Shown here one piece after another: positions 8,597 through 20,204 of a stretch of DNA of 64,000 bases (within the stretch, counting starts at the first letter, position 1; the number at the start of each line of letters is the position of its first letter). Source of the DNA: Phyllobacterium sp. T1293 (GTDB lineage Bacteria; Pseudomonadota; Alphaproteobacteria; Rhizobiales; Rhizobiaceae); contig NZ_CP088273.1 of the NCBI RefSeq assembly GCF_020731415.2, positions 2,671,001 through 2,735,000 of the forward strand, read 5' to 3'. The position numbers were made by a program, and so were the translations under genes. Below the pieces are notes generated by a model. The model was not told the origin of the DNA and did not search any database. It saw only the letters and a program-made list of their open reading frames with translations.

Positions 8597-9370
8597 CTAA
8601 GCGGCGGGTATATCCGGCCGCACAAAGCCCTCGCTGGCGATAAGCAGATTGCGCGTATAGGCCTGCGTGACCTTGTGCGCGGCAAGATCATCAGCTGAAA
8701 GGCGCTCCACCTCAGCCCCGTTCTGCATCACCATCAGCCGGTCGCACATGTGGGTCACAACAGCCAGATCATGGCTGACCATGAGGAATGTCAATTTGCG
8801 GTCGCGGCGGATCTGTTCGAGCAGGTTCAGCACCTCCGCCTGCACCGAGGCATCGAGCGCCGATGTCGGTTCATCCAAAAGCAGGATCGATGGTTCAAGG
8901 ATCAGGGCGCGCGCGATCGCCACGCGCTGGCGCTGACCACCGGATAGCTGATGCGAATAGCGGAAGCGGAAACTTGATCCCAGCCCCACCTCGTCAAGCG
9001 CGCGCAGGATACGCTTTTCAATATCGGCAAAGCCATGCACGGCCAGCGGCTCCAGCAAAAGCCGGTCGACAGTCTGGCGCGGATGCAGAGAACCATAGGG
9101 GTCCTGAAACACCATCTGCACTTCCCGGTAGAATGCCTTGGTGCGGCTCTTGCCCAGAAGCTTGCCGTTGATGGTGATCGATCCGCGTGTCGTTGGGGCG
9201 AGCCCTGCAATGGCACGCAGCAATGTCGATTTGCCTGAACCGGATTCGCCGACAAGCCCGAAGGATTCGCCCGGCATCACGTCAAGACTGACGCCGCGAA
9301 GCGCGCGGAAGCGGTCGAATGTCACTTCAAGTTTATCGACAATAAGCGCTTTGGAAGGAGATGTGGTCAT
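8597..9370 (-). CDS. Peptide ABC transporter ATP-binding protein, DppF/OppF type
   Basis: The 257-residue ATPase has Walker A GESGSGKSTLL, the Q-loop QDPYGSLHPRQTV, signature [15 protein letters not shown] and Walker B ILLLDEPTSALD. QDPYGSLHPR is typical of the F-type subunit of Dpp/Opp transporters. The ATG at 9370 overlaps the stop of the upstream ATPase by 4 bases (ATGA); a GTG at 9379 is an alternative. It is the last gene of the six-gene peptide transporter operon. The C-terminal Opp extension with Fe-S cysteines is not present in this short version. Confidence 0.9.
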   Translation of the reverse strand: MTTSPSKALIVDKLEVTFDRFRALRGVSLDVMPGESFGLVGESGSGKSTLLRAIAGLAPTTRGSITINGKLLGKSRTKAFYREVQMVFQDPYGSLHPRQTVDRLLLEPLAVHGFADIEKRILRALDEVGLGSSFRFRYSHQLSGGQRQRVAIARALILEPSILLLDEPTSALDASVQAEVLNLLEQIRRDRKLTFLMVSHDLAVVTHMCDRLMVMQNGAEVERLSADDLAAHKVTQAYTRNLLIASEGFVRPDIPAA

Positions 9371-10200
9371 GCGGCCCACTCCGGCTTGCGATCAAGGACG
9401 GGAAGCGGATGGGTATCGGCACCGATTTTTGGCATGCAGTTCAGAAGACCTTGCGTATAGGGATGTTTGGCATTGTGCAGGTCCTTGGCGGCAATCTCCT
9501 CGACGATCCGTCCGGCATACATGACAATGACCCGGTCACAGAAGGACGATACCAGCCGCAGATCATGCGAGATGAAGATCAGCCCCATGCCGCGGTCCCG
9601 CACCAGATTGTCGAGAATGGCAAGAACGTCGAGCTGGACGGTAACATCAAGTGCCGAGGTCGGCTCGTCTGCAATCAGCAGTTCAGGTCCGGTGATCAGC
9701 ATCATGGCAATCATGGCGCGCTGCCCCATACCGCCTGATACCTCGTGCGGGTGCAGGTCAAAAACCCGCTCAGGGTCGCGGATCTGCACGGCAGCAAGCA
9801 TATCGAGCGCCCGCTTGCGCGCTTCTGACCGGCTGACCCTTTCATGGGTGCGCAGGGTTTCGACAATCTGCCTTCCGATGCTCATAACTGGATTGAGCGA
9901 ATATTTCGGGTCCTGCAGGATCATGGCAATGCGATTGCCGCGCAGCGACCGCCGTTCGGCTGCTGAAACTTTCAGAAGATCGATCCCGTCGAAATTCAGC
10001 GTCTCTGCCGTGATTTTCGCATGAGATGGCGTCAGCCCCATTATGGCGCGCCCGGTCTGGGATTTGCCCGAACCGGATTCACCGACAATACCAAGACGTT
10101 CACGGCCAAGAGTAAAGGAGACGCCGCGCACGGCATCGACCACCCCGGTGCGGGTTGGAAACTGAACCCGCAGTTCGTTGACGGTCAAAAGGGTGCTCAT
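9367..10200 (-). CDS. Peptide ABC transporter ATP-binding protein, DppD/OppD type
   Basis: The 277-residue ATPase has Walker A GESGSGKSQTGRAI, LILQDPKYSLNPV-like Q-loop, signature VSGGMGQRAMIAMML and Walker B LLIADEPTSALDVTVQ. The GM-Q variant of the signature and SLNPV are typical of the D-type subunit. The C-terminal HPYTQGLLNCMP motif is the usual Opp/Dpp C-terminal region. It overlaps both neighbours by 4 bases (ATGA at each junction), so the two ATPases and the permease are translationally coupled. Together with the F-type protein it powers uptake of short peptides. Confidence 0.92.
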   Translation of the reverse strand: MSTLLTVNELRVQFPTRTGVVDAVRGVSFTLGRERLGIVGESGSGKSQTGRAIMGLTPSHAKITAETLNFDGIDLLKVSAAERRSLRGNRIAMILQDPKYSLNPVMSIGRQIVETLRTHERVSRSEARKRALDMLAAVQIRDPERVFDLHPHEVSGGMGQRAMIAMMLITGPELLIADEPTSALDVTVQLDVLAILDNLVRDRGMGLIFISHDLRLVSSFCDRVIVMYAGRIVEEIAAKDLHNAKHPYTQGLLNCMPKIGADTHPLPVLDRKPEWAA

Positions 10201-11129
10201 TGGTTGTTACCCCGCGGATCAAGCGCATCGCGCAGGCCATCCCCCAGCAGGTTGAAGCCAAGGCTGACGATGACAATGGCAAAGCCGGGTGCTGCCGCAA
10301 CCCACCATTGATCCATGATGAAGCGGCGGCCTGAAGCGATCATCGCACCCCACTCCGGCAGTGGCGGCTGAGCGCCGAGACCAAGAAAGCCAAGACCGGC
10401 TGCAATCAGGATGATACCAGCCATATCAAGCGTCACACGCACGATGAGCGAAGACAGGCAGAGCGGCATGATGTGTCGCAGGACAATCCGAAAGGGCGAG
10501 GCACCCATCAGGCGCACGGCTGCGATATAGTCGGAGTTACGTATGGTGAGCGTTTCGGCTCGGGCTATACGGGCATAGGGTGGCCATGAGGTGACGGCAA
10601 TGGCCAAGACCGCATTCTCAATGCCGGGTCCCAAGGCCGCGACCAGCGCAAGCGCCAGAATGAGCTTTGGAAAGGCAAGGAAAATATCCGTCAGGCGCAT
10701 CAGGATCGAATCCACCCAGCCACCGGCATATCCGGCAACAGTGCCAACGATCAGGCCGATAGGTGCCGCGATGATGGCAACGAGAATCACCACATAGAGT
10801 GTCAGGCGCGAGCCATAGATCAGCCGTGAGAGAATATCGCGGCCCTGATCATCAGTGCCAAGCCAATAGTCACCGCCGGGCGGCAACAGGCGCGCATTAC
10901 GCAAATCGCCAATGACGGGCGAATGCGGTGCGAGAACATTGGCCAGGGCGGCGACCAGCAACAAAGCGATGATGATGGCAAGACCGGCAAGGGCGAGCCG
11001 GTTGCTGGCAAAGCGGCCCCACACCAGATAGGCGCGGCCGAGCCTTGCCTGCAGGCGCGATTGTGGACGGTCGCTCATCAGCCATTCACGGCGGGACATG
11101 GGTGGTGGTGTCTTGATTGTCTGGCTCAT
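10197..11129 (-). CDS. Peptide ABC transporter permease, DppC type
   Basis: The 310-residue inner-membrane permease begins with a cytoplasmic N-terminus and one transmembrane helix (about 42-62), then the HPLGTDDQGRD-like motif seen as YWLGTDDQGRDILSRLIYG, which is diagnostic of DppC/OppC. The coupling EAA loop is DYIAAVRLMGASPFRIVLRH. ATG 11129 is chosen because it forms a 4-base ATGA overlap with the upstream permease; the longer in-frame extension lies inside that gene. It pairs with the DppB-type permease to form the channel. Confidence 0.92.
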   Translation of the reverse strand: MSQTIKTPPPMSRREWLMSDRPQSRLQARLGRAYLVWGRFASNRLALAGLAIIIALLLVAALANVLAPHSPVIGDLRNARLLPPGGDYWLGTDDQGRDILSRLIYGSRLTLYVVILVAIIAAPIGLIVGTVAGYAGGWVDSILMRLTDIFLAFPKLILALALVAALGPGIENAVLAIAVTSWPPYARIARAETLTIRNSDYIAAVRLMGASPFRIVLRHIMPLCLSSLIVRVTLDMAGIILIAAGLGFLGLGAQPPLPEWGAMIASGRRFIMDQWWVAAAPGFAIVIVSLGFNLLGDGLRDALDPRGNNQ

Positions 11130-12193
11130 CGTGCGCGCGTCCGTGGGTCCAGCACCCGATACAAAAGATCGGACAGAAGATTGATGGCGATGAACACTGT
11201 GCCGATGACGATGGTGCCGCCAAGCACCGCGTTCATATCGGCGTTCTGCAGGGAATTGGTGATGTACATGCCGAGACCCGGCCATGAAAAGACTGTTTCA
11301 GTCAGGACTGATCCCTCAAGCAAATTGGCGTAGGACAGGGCAATCACCGTCACCAACGGCACCCCCGCATTGCGCAGCGCATGGGCCCAGATGATACGGG
11401 TTTCAGACAGGCCCTTGGCACGGGCGGCCACGATATATTCCTGCTCCAGTTCATTCAGCATAAAACTGCGGGTCATGCGGCTGATATAGGCAAGCGAGAA
11501 ATAACCAAGCAGCGAGGCAGGCAGGATGATGAAGGAGAAGATGTTTCGGAAGGCTTCCCAATTGCCCTGCAACACGGCGTCAAGAAGATAGAAGCCTGTT
11601 ATGGGCGTGAAAGTATATTCATAGATGACATCAATACGGCCGGGACCGGAGGTCCAGCCAAGCTTGGCATAGAAGACCAGAAGTGCCAGAAGCCCAAGCC
11701 AGAAGATTGGCATGGAATAGCCGATCAGACCGATAAGACGCACGATCTGGTCAACAAGACTGCCACGTTTGACAGCGGCAAGCACACCAAGCGGTACGCC
11801 GAAAAGCGTGCCTATGAGCGTGCCGAACGTGGCAAGTTCCATCGTTGCCGGAAACACCCGGCGGATGTCGGTCATCACAGGGTTTGATGTCAGAACAGAG
11901 CTACCGAAATTGCCCTGCAATGCGCCTTTCACGTAAAGGACGAACTGCTGATAGATCGGCAAGTTCAACCCGTATTCCTCCCGGATGCGTTCGACCACAT
12001 GGGCCGGGGCTCGATCACCAACGATCGCCAGAGCGGGGTCAATAGGAATAACCCGCCCAATGAAGAACGTAACGGCAAGAAGGCCAAGGAAGGTGATTGC
12101 ACCGATCAGCACAAAACGGCCAATGGCGAGGGCAAGGCTGGAGACCCAGGCGCCTGAGCGCCTGGCCTCCAGTTGGGTATCGGTCGTTGTCAT
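11126..12193 (-). CDS. Peptide ABC transporter permease, DppB type
   Basis: The 355-residue permease has the DppB/OppB features: an N-terminal helix, RVIPIDPAL and GLNLPIYQQFVLYV (the first periplasmic loop), and the EAA loop EYIVAARAKGLSETRIIWAH. ATG 12193 begins 28 bases after the binding-protein stop; the longer upstream ORF overlaps that gene and was not used. The N-terminus (residues 1-25) is slightly longer than in DppB of enteric bacteria. It works with the DppC-type gene just downstream. Confidence 0.92.
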   Translation of the reverse strand: MTTTDTQLEARRSGAWVSSLALAIGRFVLIGAITFLGLLAVTFFIGRVIPIDPALAIVGDRAPAHVVERIREEYGLNLPIYQQFVLYVKGALQGNFGSSVLTSNPVMTDIRRVFPATMELATFGTLIGTLFGVPLGVLAAVKRGSLVDQIVRLIGLIGYSMPIFWLGLLALLVFYAKLGWTSGPGRIDVIYEYTFTPITGFYLLDAVLQGNWEAFRNIFSFIILPASLLGYFSLAYISRMTRSFMLNELEQEYIVAARAKGLSETRIIWAHALRNAGVPLVTVIALSYANLLEGSVLTETVFSWPGLGMYITNSLQNADMNAVLGGTIVIGTVFIAINLLSDLLYRVLDPRTRAR

Positions 12194-12221
12194 CGTGTCA
12201 GCCTTGGGCGTTTGCCCCAGT

Positions 12222-13832
12222 TCATTTCGATACGTTGAAGACGTAGTTGGTATCGAATGATGGTCCCAGCTTGAAATCTTTGAGATTCGAGCGGACGGCG
12301 GCAACTTCCGTCTGCTGGAACAGCATCACGAACGGGCTGGTTTCAAGAACCTTCTTCTGCAGATCCACATAGGTTTGTGCACGCTTGGCTGTATCGCGCT
12401 CAAGCAGGGCGGCCTTGGTTTCCTTGGTCAGTTCAGGTACATCCCAGGCATTGCGCCATGCGAGCGTTTTGTTGGTACCCGTATCGGCATTGTCAGGATT
12501 GCTGGTGAAGGTTTCCGCATTGGAATTCGGGTCCCAATAGTCAACACCCCACTGGCCGATATAGATATCGTGGGTACGTGCACGATACTTGGTCAGCGTC
12601 TGCTTACCGTCACCGGGGATGATCTCCAGCTTGACGCCACCCTGCGCAAATGTCTGCTGTACGGATTCGGCAATGCCTGTCACCGGCTGATTGTTGCGCA
12701 CATCCATCGTGACCGAAAAGCCGTCCTTCAGACCGGCCTTATCAAGAAGCTCCTTGGCCTTTGCCACGTTGAGTGAATAGGGCTTTTCATCCAGTTCGCC
12801 CAAAATGCCTTTTGGCAGGAATGTCTGGTGGATTTCACCGATACCCTTGATCAGCTTTTCGCCGATCGCATCGTAATCAACGAGGTATTTCAGCGCCTCG
12901 CGCACCTCAGGCTTGGCAAGGTTCGGGTTCTTCTGGTTGAGGCTGAAATAATAGATCGTGCCCTTTGCAGCATTTGTGGTCTTGATGTCGCTGTTCTTGG
13001 CAACCTGTTCCAGATCATTCGGCTCAAGGTTGCGCGCAACGTCGATATCGCCCTTTTCCAGCAGCAGGCGCTGGGTCGCGCTCTCCTTCACATGGCGGTA
13101 GATAACGCGGTTGAGTATCGACTTGGTGCCGTAATAATTATCATTACGTTCCAGAACGAGGATTTCGTTGGCGCGCCAGTCACGGATTTTCATCGGACCG
13201 GACCCGGCATAGTTGGTCTTCATCCAGGCATTGCCGTAGTCATTGTCGACCACATGCTGGGAGACGAGCTTTTTATCAACAACCGATGCCACGGTTGCCG
13301 TCAGGCAGTTGAGCACAAAGCTTGGCGCATAGGGCTGATCGACGGTGAAGACAAAGGTGTTGGGGTCGGTTGCCTTGGCTTTTTCGGTGACATTGTCAGC
13401 CTTCAGGCCGAACTGGGTAAGAATGAAGGCCGGGCTCTTGTCGATCTTGATGGCGCGCTCGAAGGAATAAGCCACATCTTCAGCGGTCAGCGGATTGCCG
13501 GAGGCGAACTTCAGACCCGGCTTCAGCTTGAACGTATAGGTCAGGCCATCATCGGAAACGGTCCAGCTTTCTGCCACATCAGGAATGATCTTGGAGGGAT
13601 CATTAATGTCGAGACGAACCAGCTTGTCATAGGTATTGCCATTGACTTCACCCATGGTGAGTTCGAATGCTTCACCCGGATCAAGTGTGATGACATCGTC
13701 AATGGCAAAGGCTTCCACCAGTGTATCGGCTGGCGTTGCCGCCCATGCAGGAACTCCGGATATTACCAGCGCTGAAAGCGCCGCGCTGCCGACAAGCAGC
13801 CGGACTTTGGCGTTTATCTGATTGATCAACAT
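12222..13832 (-). CDS. Peptide ABC transporter periplasmic substrate-binding protein (SBP family 5)
   Basis: The 536-residue protein has a signal peptide (LLVGSAALSALVISGVPAWAA) and the family-5 extracellular binding fold. Motifs are YDKLVRLD, VPDVAESW-like IPDVAESWTVSDDGLTYTFK, LTAEDVAYSFERA, and in the second lobe YYFSLNQKNP, VREALKYLVD and WGVDYWDPNSN. It should capture di- or oligopeptides, although family 5 also carries nickel, opines and sugars. A dedicated dipeptidase gene upstream in the same operon favours dipeptides; this is an inference. Confidence 0.88.
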   Translation of the reverse strand: MLINQINAKVRLLVGSAALSALVISGVPAWAATPADTLVEAFAIDDVITLDPGEAFELTMGEVNGNTYDKLVRLDINDPSKIIPDVAESWTVSDDGLTYTFKLKPGLKFASGNPLTAEDVAYSFERAIKIDKSPAFILTQFGLKADNVTEKAKATDPNTFVFTVDQPYAPSFVLNCLTATVASVVDKKLVSQHVVDNDYGNAWMKTNYAGSGPMKIRDWRANEILVLERNDNYYGTKSILNRVIYRHVKESATQRLLLEKGDIDVARNLEPNDLEQVAKNSDIKTTNAAKGTIYYFSLNQKNPNLAKPEVREALKYLVDYDAIGEKLIKGIGEIHQTFLPKGILGELDEKPYSLNVAKAKELLDKAGLKDGFSVTMDVRNNQPVTGIAESVQQTFAQGGVKLEIIPGDGKQTLTKYRARTHDIYIGQWGVDYWDPNSNAETFTSNPDNADTGTNKTLAWRNAWDVPELTKETKAALLERDTAKRAQTYVDLQKKVLETSPFVMLFQQTEVAAVRSNLKDFKLGPSFDTNYVFNVSK

Positions 13833-13859
13833 TGTCGTTACCCCTGTTTTTGTGTTGTT

Positions 13860-14915
13860 TCAGTTTGTTTCGTGCCAGGCTGACCCAAGAACGCGCATCC
13901 AGTTCCCCCGGCAAATTTTTGCGAGATCCTCGTCCGAATATCCCGCCTCCCCCAAAGCATCGACAAGCGCCTGATTACCGGCTGCATCGCCAATCTCACT
14001 GGGGATTTTAGCACCATCAAAATCTGAGCCAAGTGCCACGCAGTCAATACCCATACGATTGACCATATAATCAATATGGCGAACCACATCGCTGAGCGGT
14101 GTATCGGCATTTTCGCGCGCATCAGGACGCAGCATAGCCACAGCATAATTCAGGCCAACCAGCCCCTTGCGCTCCCGGATAGCATCGAACTGTTTGTCCG
14201 TCAGATTGCGCGCGACCGGGGTCAGCGCATGAACATTTGAATGGCTGGCGACCAGCGGCTGATCGCTGATGCGGGCGACATCCCAGAAACCTTTTTCAGT
14301 GATGTGGGCGAGATCGACAAGAATACCGAGGCGATTGCAGGCTTTGACGAGATCCTCGCCGGCAGCAGTCAGACCGGGGCCGGTATCGGGGTCCATAGGG
14401 TAAGCAAAGGGAACCCCATGGCCAAAAACATTGTTGCGGCTCCAGACGGGCCCAAGTGAACGGAGCCCAGCCGCATAGAAAACATCCAGCGCGGAAAGAT
14501 CAGCGCCAATGCCTTCGCAGCCCTCAATGTGCAAAACCGCAGCAAAAAGGTCCTTGCCCATCGCCTCTTCAATATCGGCAGTGGACCGGCATAATTTCCA
14601 GCCACCCGCCTGTTCGAGACGCAGCGCAATTGACGCCATTTCCAGCGAAATATCGAGAGAAGGGGCACGCTCCAAAGGCGCAGCGAGGGGCGTGGAGTAA
14701 TGCCCCTTGGCATCCGGCGCCTTGAAGGCGAGATCGCCGGACGGGACATAGATGGCGCAAAGTCCACCGATCAACCCGCCCTTCAGCGCACGCTTCTTGT
14801 CGATATGCCCCGATGTGGTGCCATCGATGAATTCCCTGATCGGGTCGGCTCCGTCTCTTGAATGTTTCCACAACCGGTAAAGCACATCGTTGTGACCATC
14901 AAAGACAGGCTGCAT
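13860..14915 (-). CDS. Membrane-dipeptidase-like zinc dipeptidase, family M19
   Basis: The 351-residue protein has the M19 metal ligands: H8 and D10 in DGHNDV, a glutamate in LHIEGCEG (about residue 125), histidines in VDLAHITEKGFWDV and ASHSNVHAL, and GSDFDG near the end, the last being the second-shell Asp motif. Such enzymes split dipeptides (including D-containing or cyclic ones) in the cytoplasm or periplasm; no signal peptide is seen. ATG 14915 gives the usual start just before the DGHND motif; an upstream ATG at 14954 is in frame. It is the first gene of the peptide-transport operon. Confidence 0.9.
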   Translation of the reverse strand: MQPVFDGHNDVLYRLWKHSRDGADPIREFIDGTTSGHIDKKRALKGGLIGGLCAIYVPSGDLAFKAPDAKGHYSTPLAAPLERAPSLDISLEMASIALRLEQAGGWKLCRSTADIEEAMGKDLFAAVLHIEGCEGIGADLSALDVFYAAGLRSLGPVWSRNNVFGHGVPFAYPMDPDTGPGLTAAGEDLVKACNRLGILVDLAHITEKGFWDVARISDQPLVASHSNVHALTPVARNLTDKQFDAIRERKGLVGLNYAVAMLRPDARENADTPLSDVVRHIDYMVNRMGIDCVALGSDFDGAKIPSEIGDAAGNQALVDALGEAGYSDEDLAKICRGNWMRVLGSAWHETN

Positions 14916-15205
14916 TTCAATTCCCAATCCGGTTGTTCGGCAAGGCGCAAGCACCGATAAATCGTTTCATCAATTCCGGCATCACGCACTTCTTCTTCGA
15001 CAAAAGATCATGTCACCGGCGAACAGGCAAGATAGTAATTGTACAAAAGTATAATAGCCGCCGCATTTGTGCGCAGACGACAATAGCGACCTGTTGCAAC
15101 CTGTGGATCGTGGAAATTAATTCCCGTCCTTGCAATGGTTCGCAGCCAATGAATTGCAGCTTGGAACTGGCGTTGGCACAATTGACAACAGCCGGGATCG
15201 TTGGC
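14916..15205. other. Divergent intergenic region, dipeptidase operon / toxin-antitoxin pair
   Basis: These 290 bases separate the minus-strand peptide operon from the plus-strand TumE-type gene and must hold promoters for both. A plus-strand AT-rich stretch with TTGTACAAAAGTATAATAG (about 15038-15056) includes a TATAAT-like box. The only structured signal is the 20-base direct repeat at 15172-15219. No further gene was found. Confidence 0.4.
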
Positions 15206-15219
15206 ATGATTGACAACAG
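15172..15219 (+). repeat. Tandem 20-base direct repeat over the toxin start, possible operator
   Basis: GTTGGCACAATTGACAACAG at 15172-15191 is repeated as GTTGGCATGATTGACAACAG at 15200-15219, 28 bases apart with two differences. The second copy contains the start codon (15206-15208) of the toxin gene. A repeat placed like this suits an autoregulatory operator for the HTH partner. This is an inference from position and sequence only. Confidence 0.5.
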
Positions 15220-15502
15220 AAGAGCCGATTTAATTTACAGATTTAAGAGTGTATTTTCCGACGGCGCAATCTTGGAAATGGTGATCTGGAAAATCCCAAC
15301 ACCGGTCGCCGGAAGCATGCACTTATACAAATACAGACTGTACTGGGGTCGAAACAACGAGCGAATCGTTGGTTACGATAATGAACGTGGAAAGGGCGAT
15401 CATTGCCATCTTGACGGCAAAGAACATCCGTACTGCTTTATCTCTCCAGAAGCATTGATCAATGATTTTTATGCTGAAATTGGCAAGAGGATGATCAGAT
15501 GA
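15206..15502 (+). CDS. tumE: TumE-like (DUF6516) toxin of a two-gene toxin-antitoxin pair
   Basis: The 98-residue protein (KSVFSDGAILEMVIWKIPTP, LYKYRLYWGRNNERIVGYDN, GKGDHCHLDGKEHPYCF, then a phenylalanine- and Asp-rich end) matches my recollection of the DUF6516/TumE family, in which the GYDN and KGDHxH segments are conserved. It is followed with a 4-base ATGA overlap by an HTH protein, matching the toxin-first TumE-TumA order. ATG 15206 has GGGA about 9 bases upstream; the in-frame extension to 14858 crosses the divergent promoter region and has atypical composition. Biochemical activity is not evident from sequence. Confidence 0.7.
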   Translation: MIDNRRADLIYRFKSVFSDGAILEMVIWKIPTPVAGSMHLYKYRLYWGRNNERIVGYDNERGKGDHCHLDGKEHPYCFISPEALINDFYAEIGKRMIR

Positions 15503-15864
15503 AGAAGGCAACGATCCAGATACGCAATGACACTGCCTCCATCCTGAAAGATGCTGCGGATGGGTTTCTGCATGCCTGGAACAATGATAAGGCCGAACCT
15601 GCCGCAACGTTCACCTTCAGCTCGCCAGCGCAGCTTTTCTCAGTCATCACACCAAAGCGGTGGGACCTGATCGAGCACTTGCAGAAAATTGGGCCGACAA
15701 GTATTCGCGGACTTGCACGTTCACTTCAGCGCGACGTCAAGCGTGTTCATGATGACGTTACTGCATTGATCGAATGGGGCCTCGTAGCGCGCACAGATGA
15801 CGCCAAAATCTGTGTACCATTCGATGTCATTCATGCGGACTTCGACCTGCGGGCAGTTGCCTGA
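15499..15864 (+). CDS. tumA: TumA-like HTH antitoxin/regulator
   Basis: This 121-residue protein has a middle region TPKRWDLIEHLQKIGPTSIR followed by GLARSLQRDVKRVHDDVTAL and IEWGLV, a MarR/HVO_A0114-like winged helix in which RDVKRVHDDV is the recognition helix. It overlaps the toxin gene by 4 bases and should be translationally coupled. In TumE/TumA systems this protein neutralises the toxin and represses the operon, which fits the direct repeat at the toxin start. The stop lies 33 bases from the convergent gyrB stop. Confidence 0.72.
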   Translation: MKKATIQIRNDTASILKDAADGFLHAWNNDKAEPAATFTFSSPAQLFSVITPKRWDLIEHLQKIGPTSIRGLARSLQRDVKRVHDDVTALIEWGLVARTDDAKICVPFDVIHADFDLRAVA

Positions 15865-15897
15865 CGACAACGCCCGCAGTGGATTTCACTGGAAACC

Positions 15898-18345
<2,448 letters not shown>

Positions 18346-18532
18346 TCAATCTTTTCTTGGCGCCGTAAACTGGCGTGAAGGACCCGGGCGAATCATGCCC
18401 GGTTACAGACTTAGATATAGTGGTTAATGTAGGTTTTTCCAATTCTTGAGCACCAAGCTATCCACGGATGATGGCTAAATTAGTGGACATTGGGAATAAT
18501 TATACCCACATCGTGGCTCTGGAGGCTGCCAA

Positions 18533-19912
18533 ATGGACACTGTCAGAACCGCATTCATTCCCCCTGCCCCTGTACCGCGTACGGGACCGGTTGGTACGAT
18601 CGAGCTAATCCGTACCATTTACCGCAATCCGCTCGAATTATGGGGCGAGCCCTCATACAATGATCCGTGGGTATCAATCGATTGGGCGTTCCAGCATACG
18701 ATCATCGCCAATGATCCCGGATTGATCCGGCATGTGCTTGTCGACAATGCCAGGAACTACAAAATGGCGGCAGTGCGCCAGCGTATCCTGCGCCCGATCC
18801 TGCGTGACGGACTTTTGACTGCCGAAGGCGAAACATGGAAGCGGTCGCGCAAGGCCATGGCCCCTGTTTTCACCCCGCGTCACATCAACGGCTTTGCCGA
18901 GGCGATGAAGCGAACGACCGAAAACTTTGCCGAGCGCTATGAAAGCGTGGCGGGAACCGTCGATGTCTCCCGCGACATGACGATGCTCACCTATGACATT
19001 CTGGCGGAAACTTTATTCTCAGGCGAAATCGCCGGGGAAGCGGATCAATTCGCCCATGAGGTTGACCGGCTGTTCGAGACGATGGGCCGCGTCGATCCGC
19101 TTGACCTTCTTGGTGCGCCGAGCTGGCTGCCGCGCTTTACCCAGATACGCGGGCGCCGGGCGCTGGCTTTCTTTCGCAAGATCGTTGCCGAGACGATTGT
19201 CCTGCGCAAGGCACGGATGGACCGGGATGGCGACAAGGTTCCCAATGATTTCCTCACGCTGCTTCTGCGGGCGGAAGGGCCGGAGGGGCTGTCACGCGCC
19301 GAGATCGAAGACAATATCATCACCTTCATCGGCGCCGGGCATGAAACCACGGCGCGCGCGCTTGGCTGGACGCTTTATCTGCTGGCACAGGCGCCATGGG
19401 AGCGCGACCTGATCGAGCAGGAAATCGATGCCTTCATGCAGCAGGACCCTTTGCCCGCGCCGCATGATTGGCTGAACGCCCTGCCACTCACCCGCGCCGC
19501 ATTTGAGGAGGCCATGCGGCTTTATCCGCCCGCACCCTCGATCAATCGCGAGCCGGTGGAAGACGATCAGTACAAGGACCTGTTTATTCCCAAGGGCTCG
19601 GCTATTCTCGTCATGCCGTGGACGGTGCATCGCCACCGGCTCTATTGGGACAACCCCGAGGCTTTCATACCCGCGCGCTTCCACCCGGATAATCGCGACA
19701 AGATTGACCGTTTTCAGTATCTGCCGTTTGGCGCAGGGCCGCGCGTGTGCATCGGCGCCAGCTTTGCCCTGCAGGAAGCCATTATCGCACTGGCAATACT
19801 GCTGCACCGTTTCCGCTTTGATACGGTTGGCGCAGGTAAGCCATGGCCGGTGCAGAAGCTGACCACCCAACCCGATGGCGGCTTACCCATGGCTGTTACG
19901 GCGCGGAGGTAG
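18533..19912 (+). CDS. Cytochrome P450
   Basis: The 459-residue protein has the P450 hallmarks in order: the I-helix FIGAGHETTARA (about 263-274), the ExxR motif in EEAMRLYPPAPS, the PERF-like PARFHPDN and the heme-binding loop FGAGPRVCIG with the thiolate C406. No membrane anchor is visible, so it is a soluble bacterial-class P450 needing a separate ferredoxin/reductase; none is adjacent. Substrate is not predictable. The N-terminal FIPPAPVPRTGPVG and LWGEPSYNDPWV resemble CYP-family proteins common in Rhizobiales and Sphingomonads. Confidence 0.93.
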   Translation: MDTVRTAFIPPAPVPRTGPVGTIELIRTIYRNPLELWGEPSYNDPWVSIDWAFQHTIIANDPGLIRHVLVDNARNYKMAAVRQRILRPILRDGLLTAEGETWKRSRKAMAPVFTPRHINGFAEAMKRTTENFAERYESVAGTVDVSRDMTMLTYDILAETLFSGEIAGEADQFAHEVDRLFETMGRVDPLDLLGAPSWLPRFTQIRGRRALAFFRKIVAETIVLRKARMDRDGDKVPNDFLTLLLRAEGPEGLSRAEIEDNIITFIGAGHETTARALGWTLYLLAQAPWERDLIEQEIDAFMQQDPLPAPHDWLNALPLTRAAFEEAMRLYPPAPSINREPVEDDQYKDLFIPKGSAILVMPWTVHRHRLYWDNPEAFIPARFHPDNRDKIDRFQYLPFGAGPRVCIGASFALQEAIIALAILLHRFRFDTVGAGKPWPVQKLTTQPDGGLPMAVTARR

Positions 19913-20123
19913 GATGGAAAGTGAATGTCTTTCGGAATATCTAAGTCTTTAACAGGGCGCTGCATCACCGTAGTTCGTGGTTCGACAGGCTCACCATGAG
20001 GGAGAGCGGTGGATGCAACGATAATCGCAGAGATTGCAGATTAAAATGGTTGCAGTACAAAGATTGCAGAACTTGGCTCCCTGCAATCCTCACTCTCCTT
20101 CATCCTGAGCTTGTCGAAGGGCG
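19913..20123. repeat. Dispersed palindromic repeat copies (half-elements)
   Basis: Two fragments of the dispersed repeat recur here: a forward GTTCGTGGTTCGACAGGCTC plus ACCATGAGGGAGA copy at about 19973-20004, and a reverse-type copy with CATCCTGAGCTTGTCGAAGG at about 20101-20120. Between them are several copies of TTGCAG. These are members of the family also found at 20519-20688, 21771-22123, 31147-31203 and 46316-46447. No gene is supported in this stretch. Confidence 0.7.
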
Positions 20124-20204
20124 CGACAACGGTTCTGCAATCAACAGAACATTATTTCCCGTTACCACGCCCGCTTTTGCGTCTGGCTATTGAAAAGTGG
20201 GAAA

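Noticed and set aside
14858..15205. N-terminal extension of the TumE-like ORF
   Set aside because: The extra 116 codons cross the divergent promoter region and look random; the ATG at 15206 gives a family-length protein.
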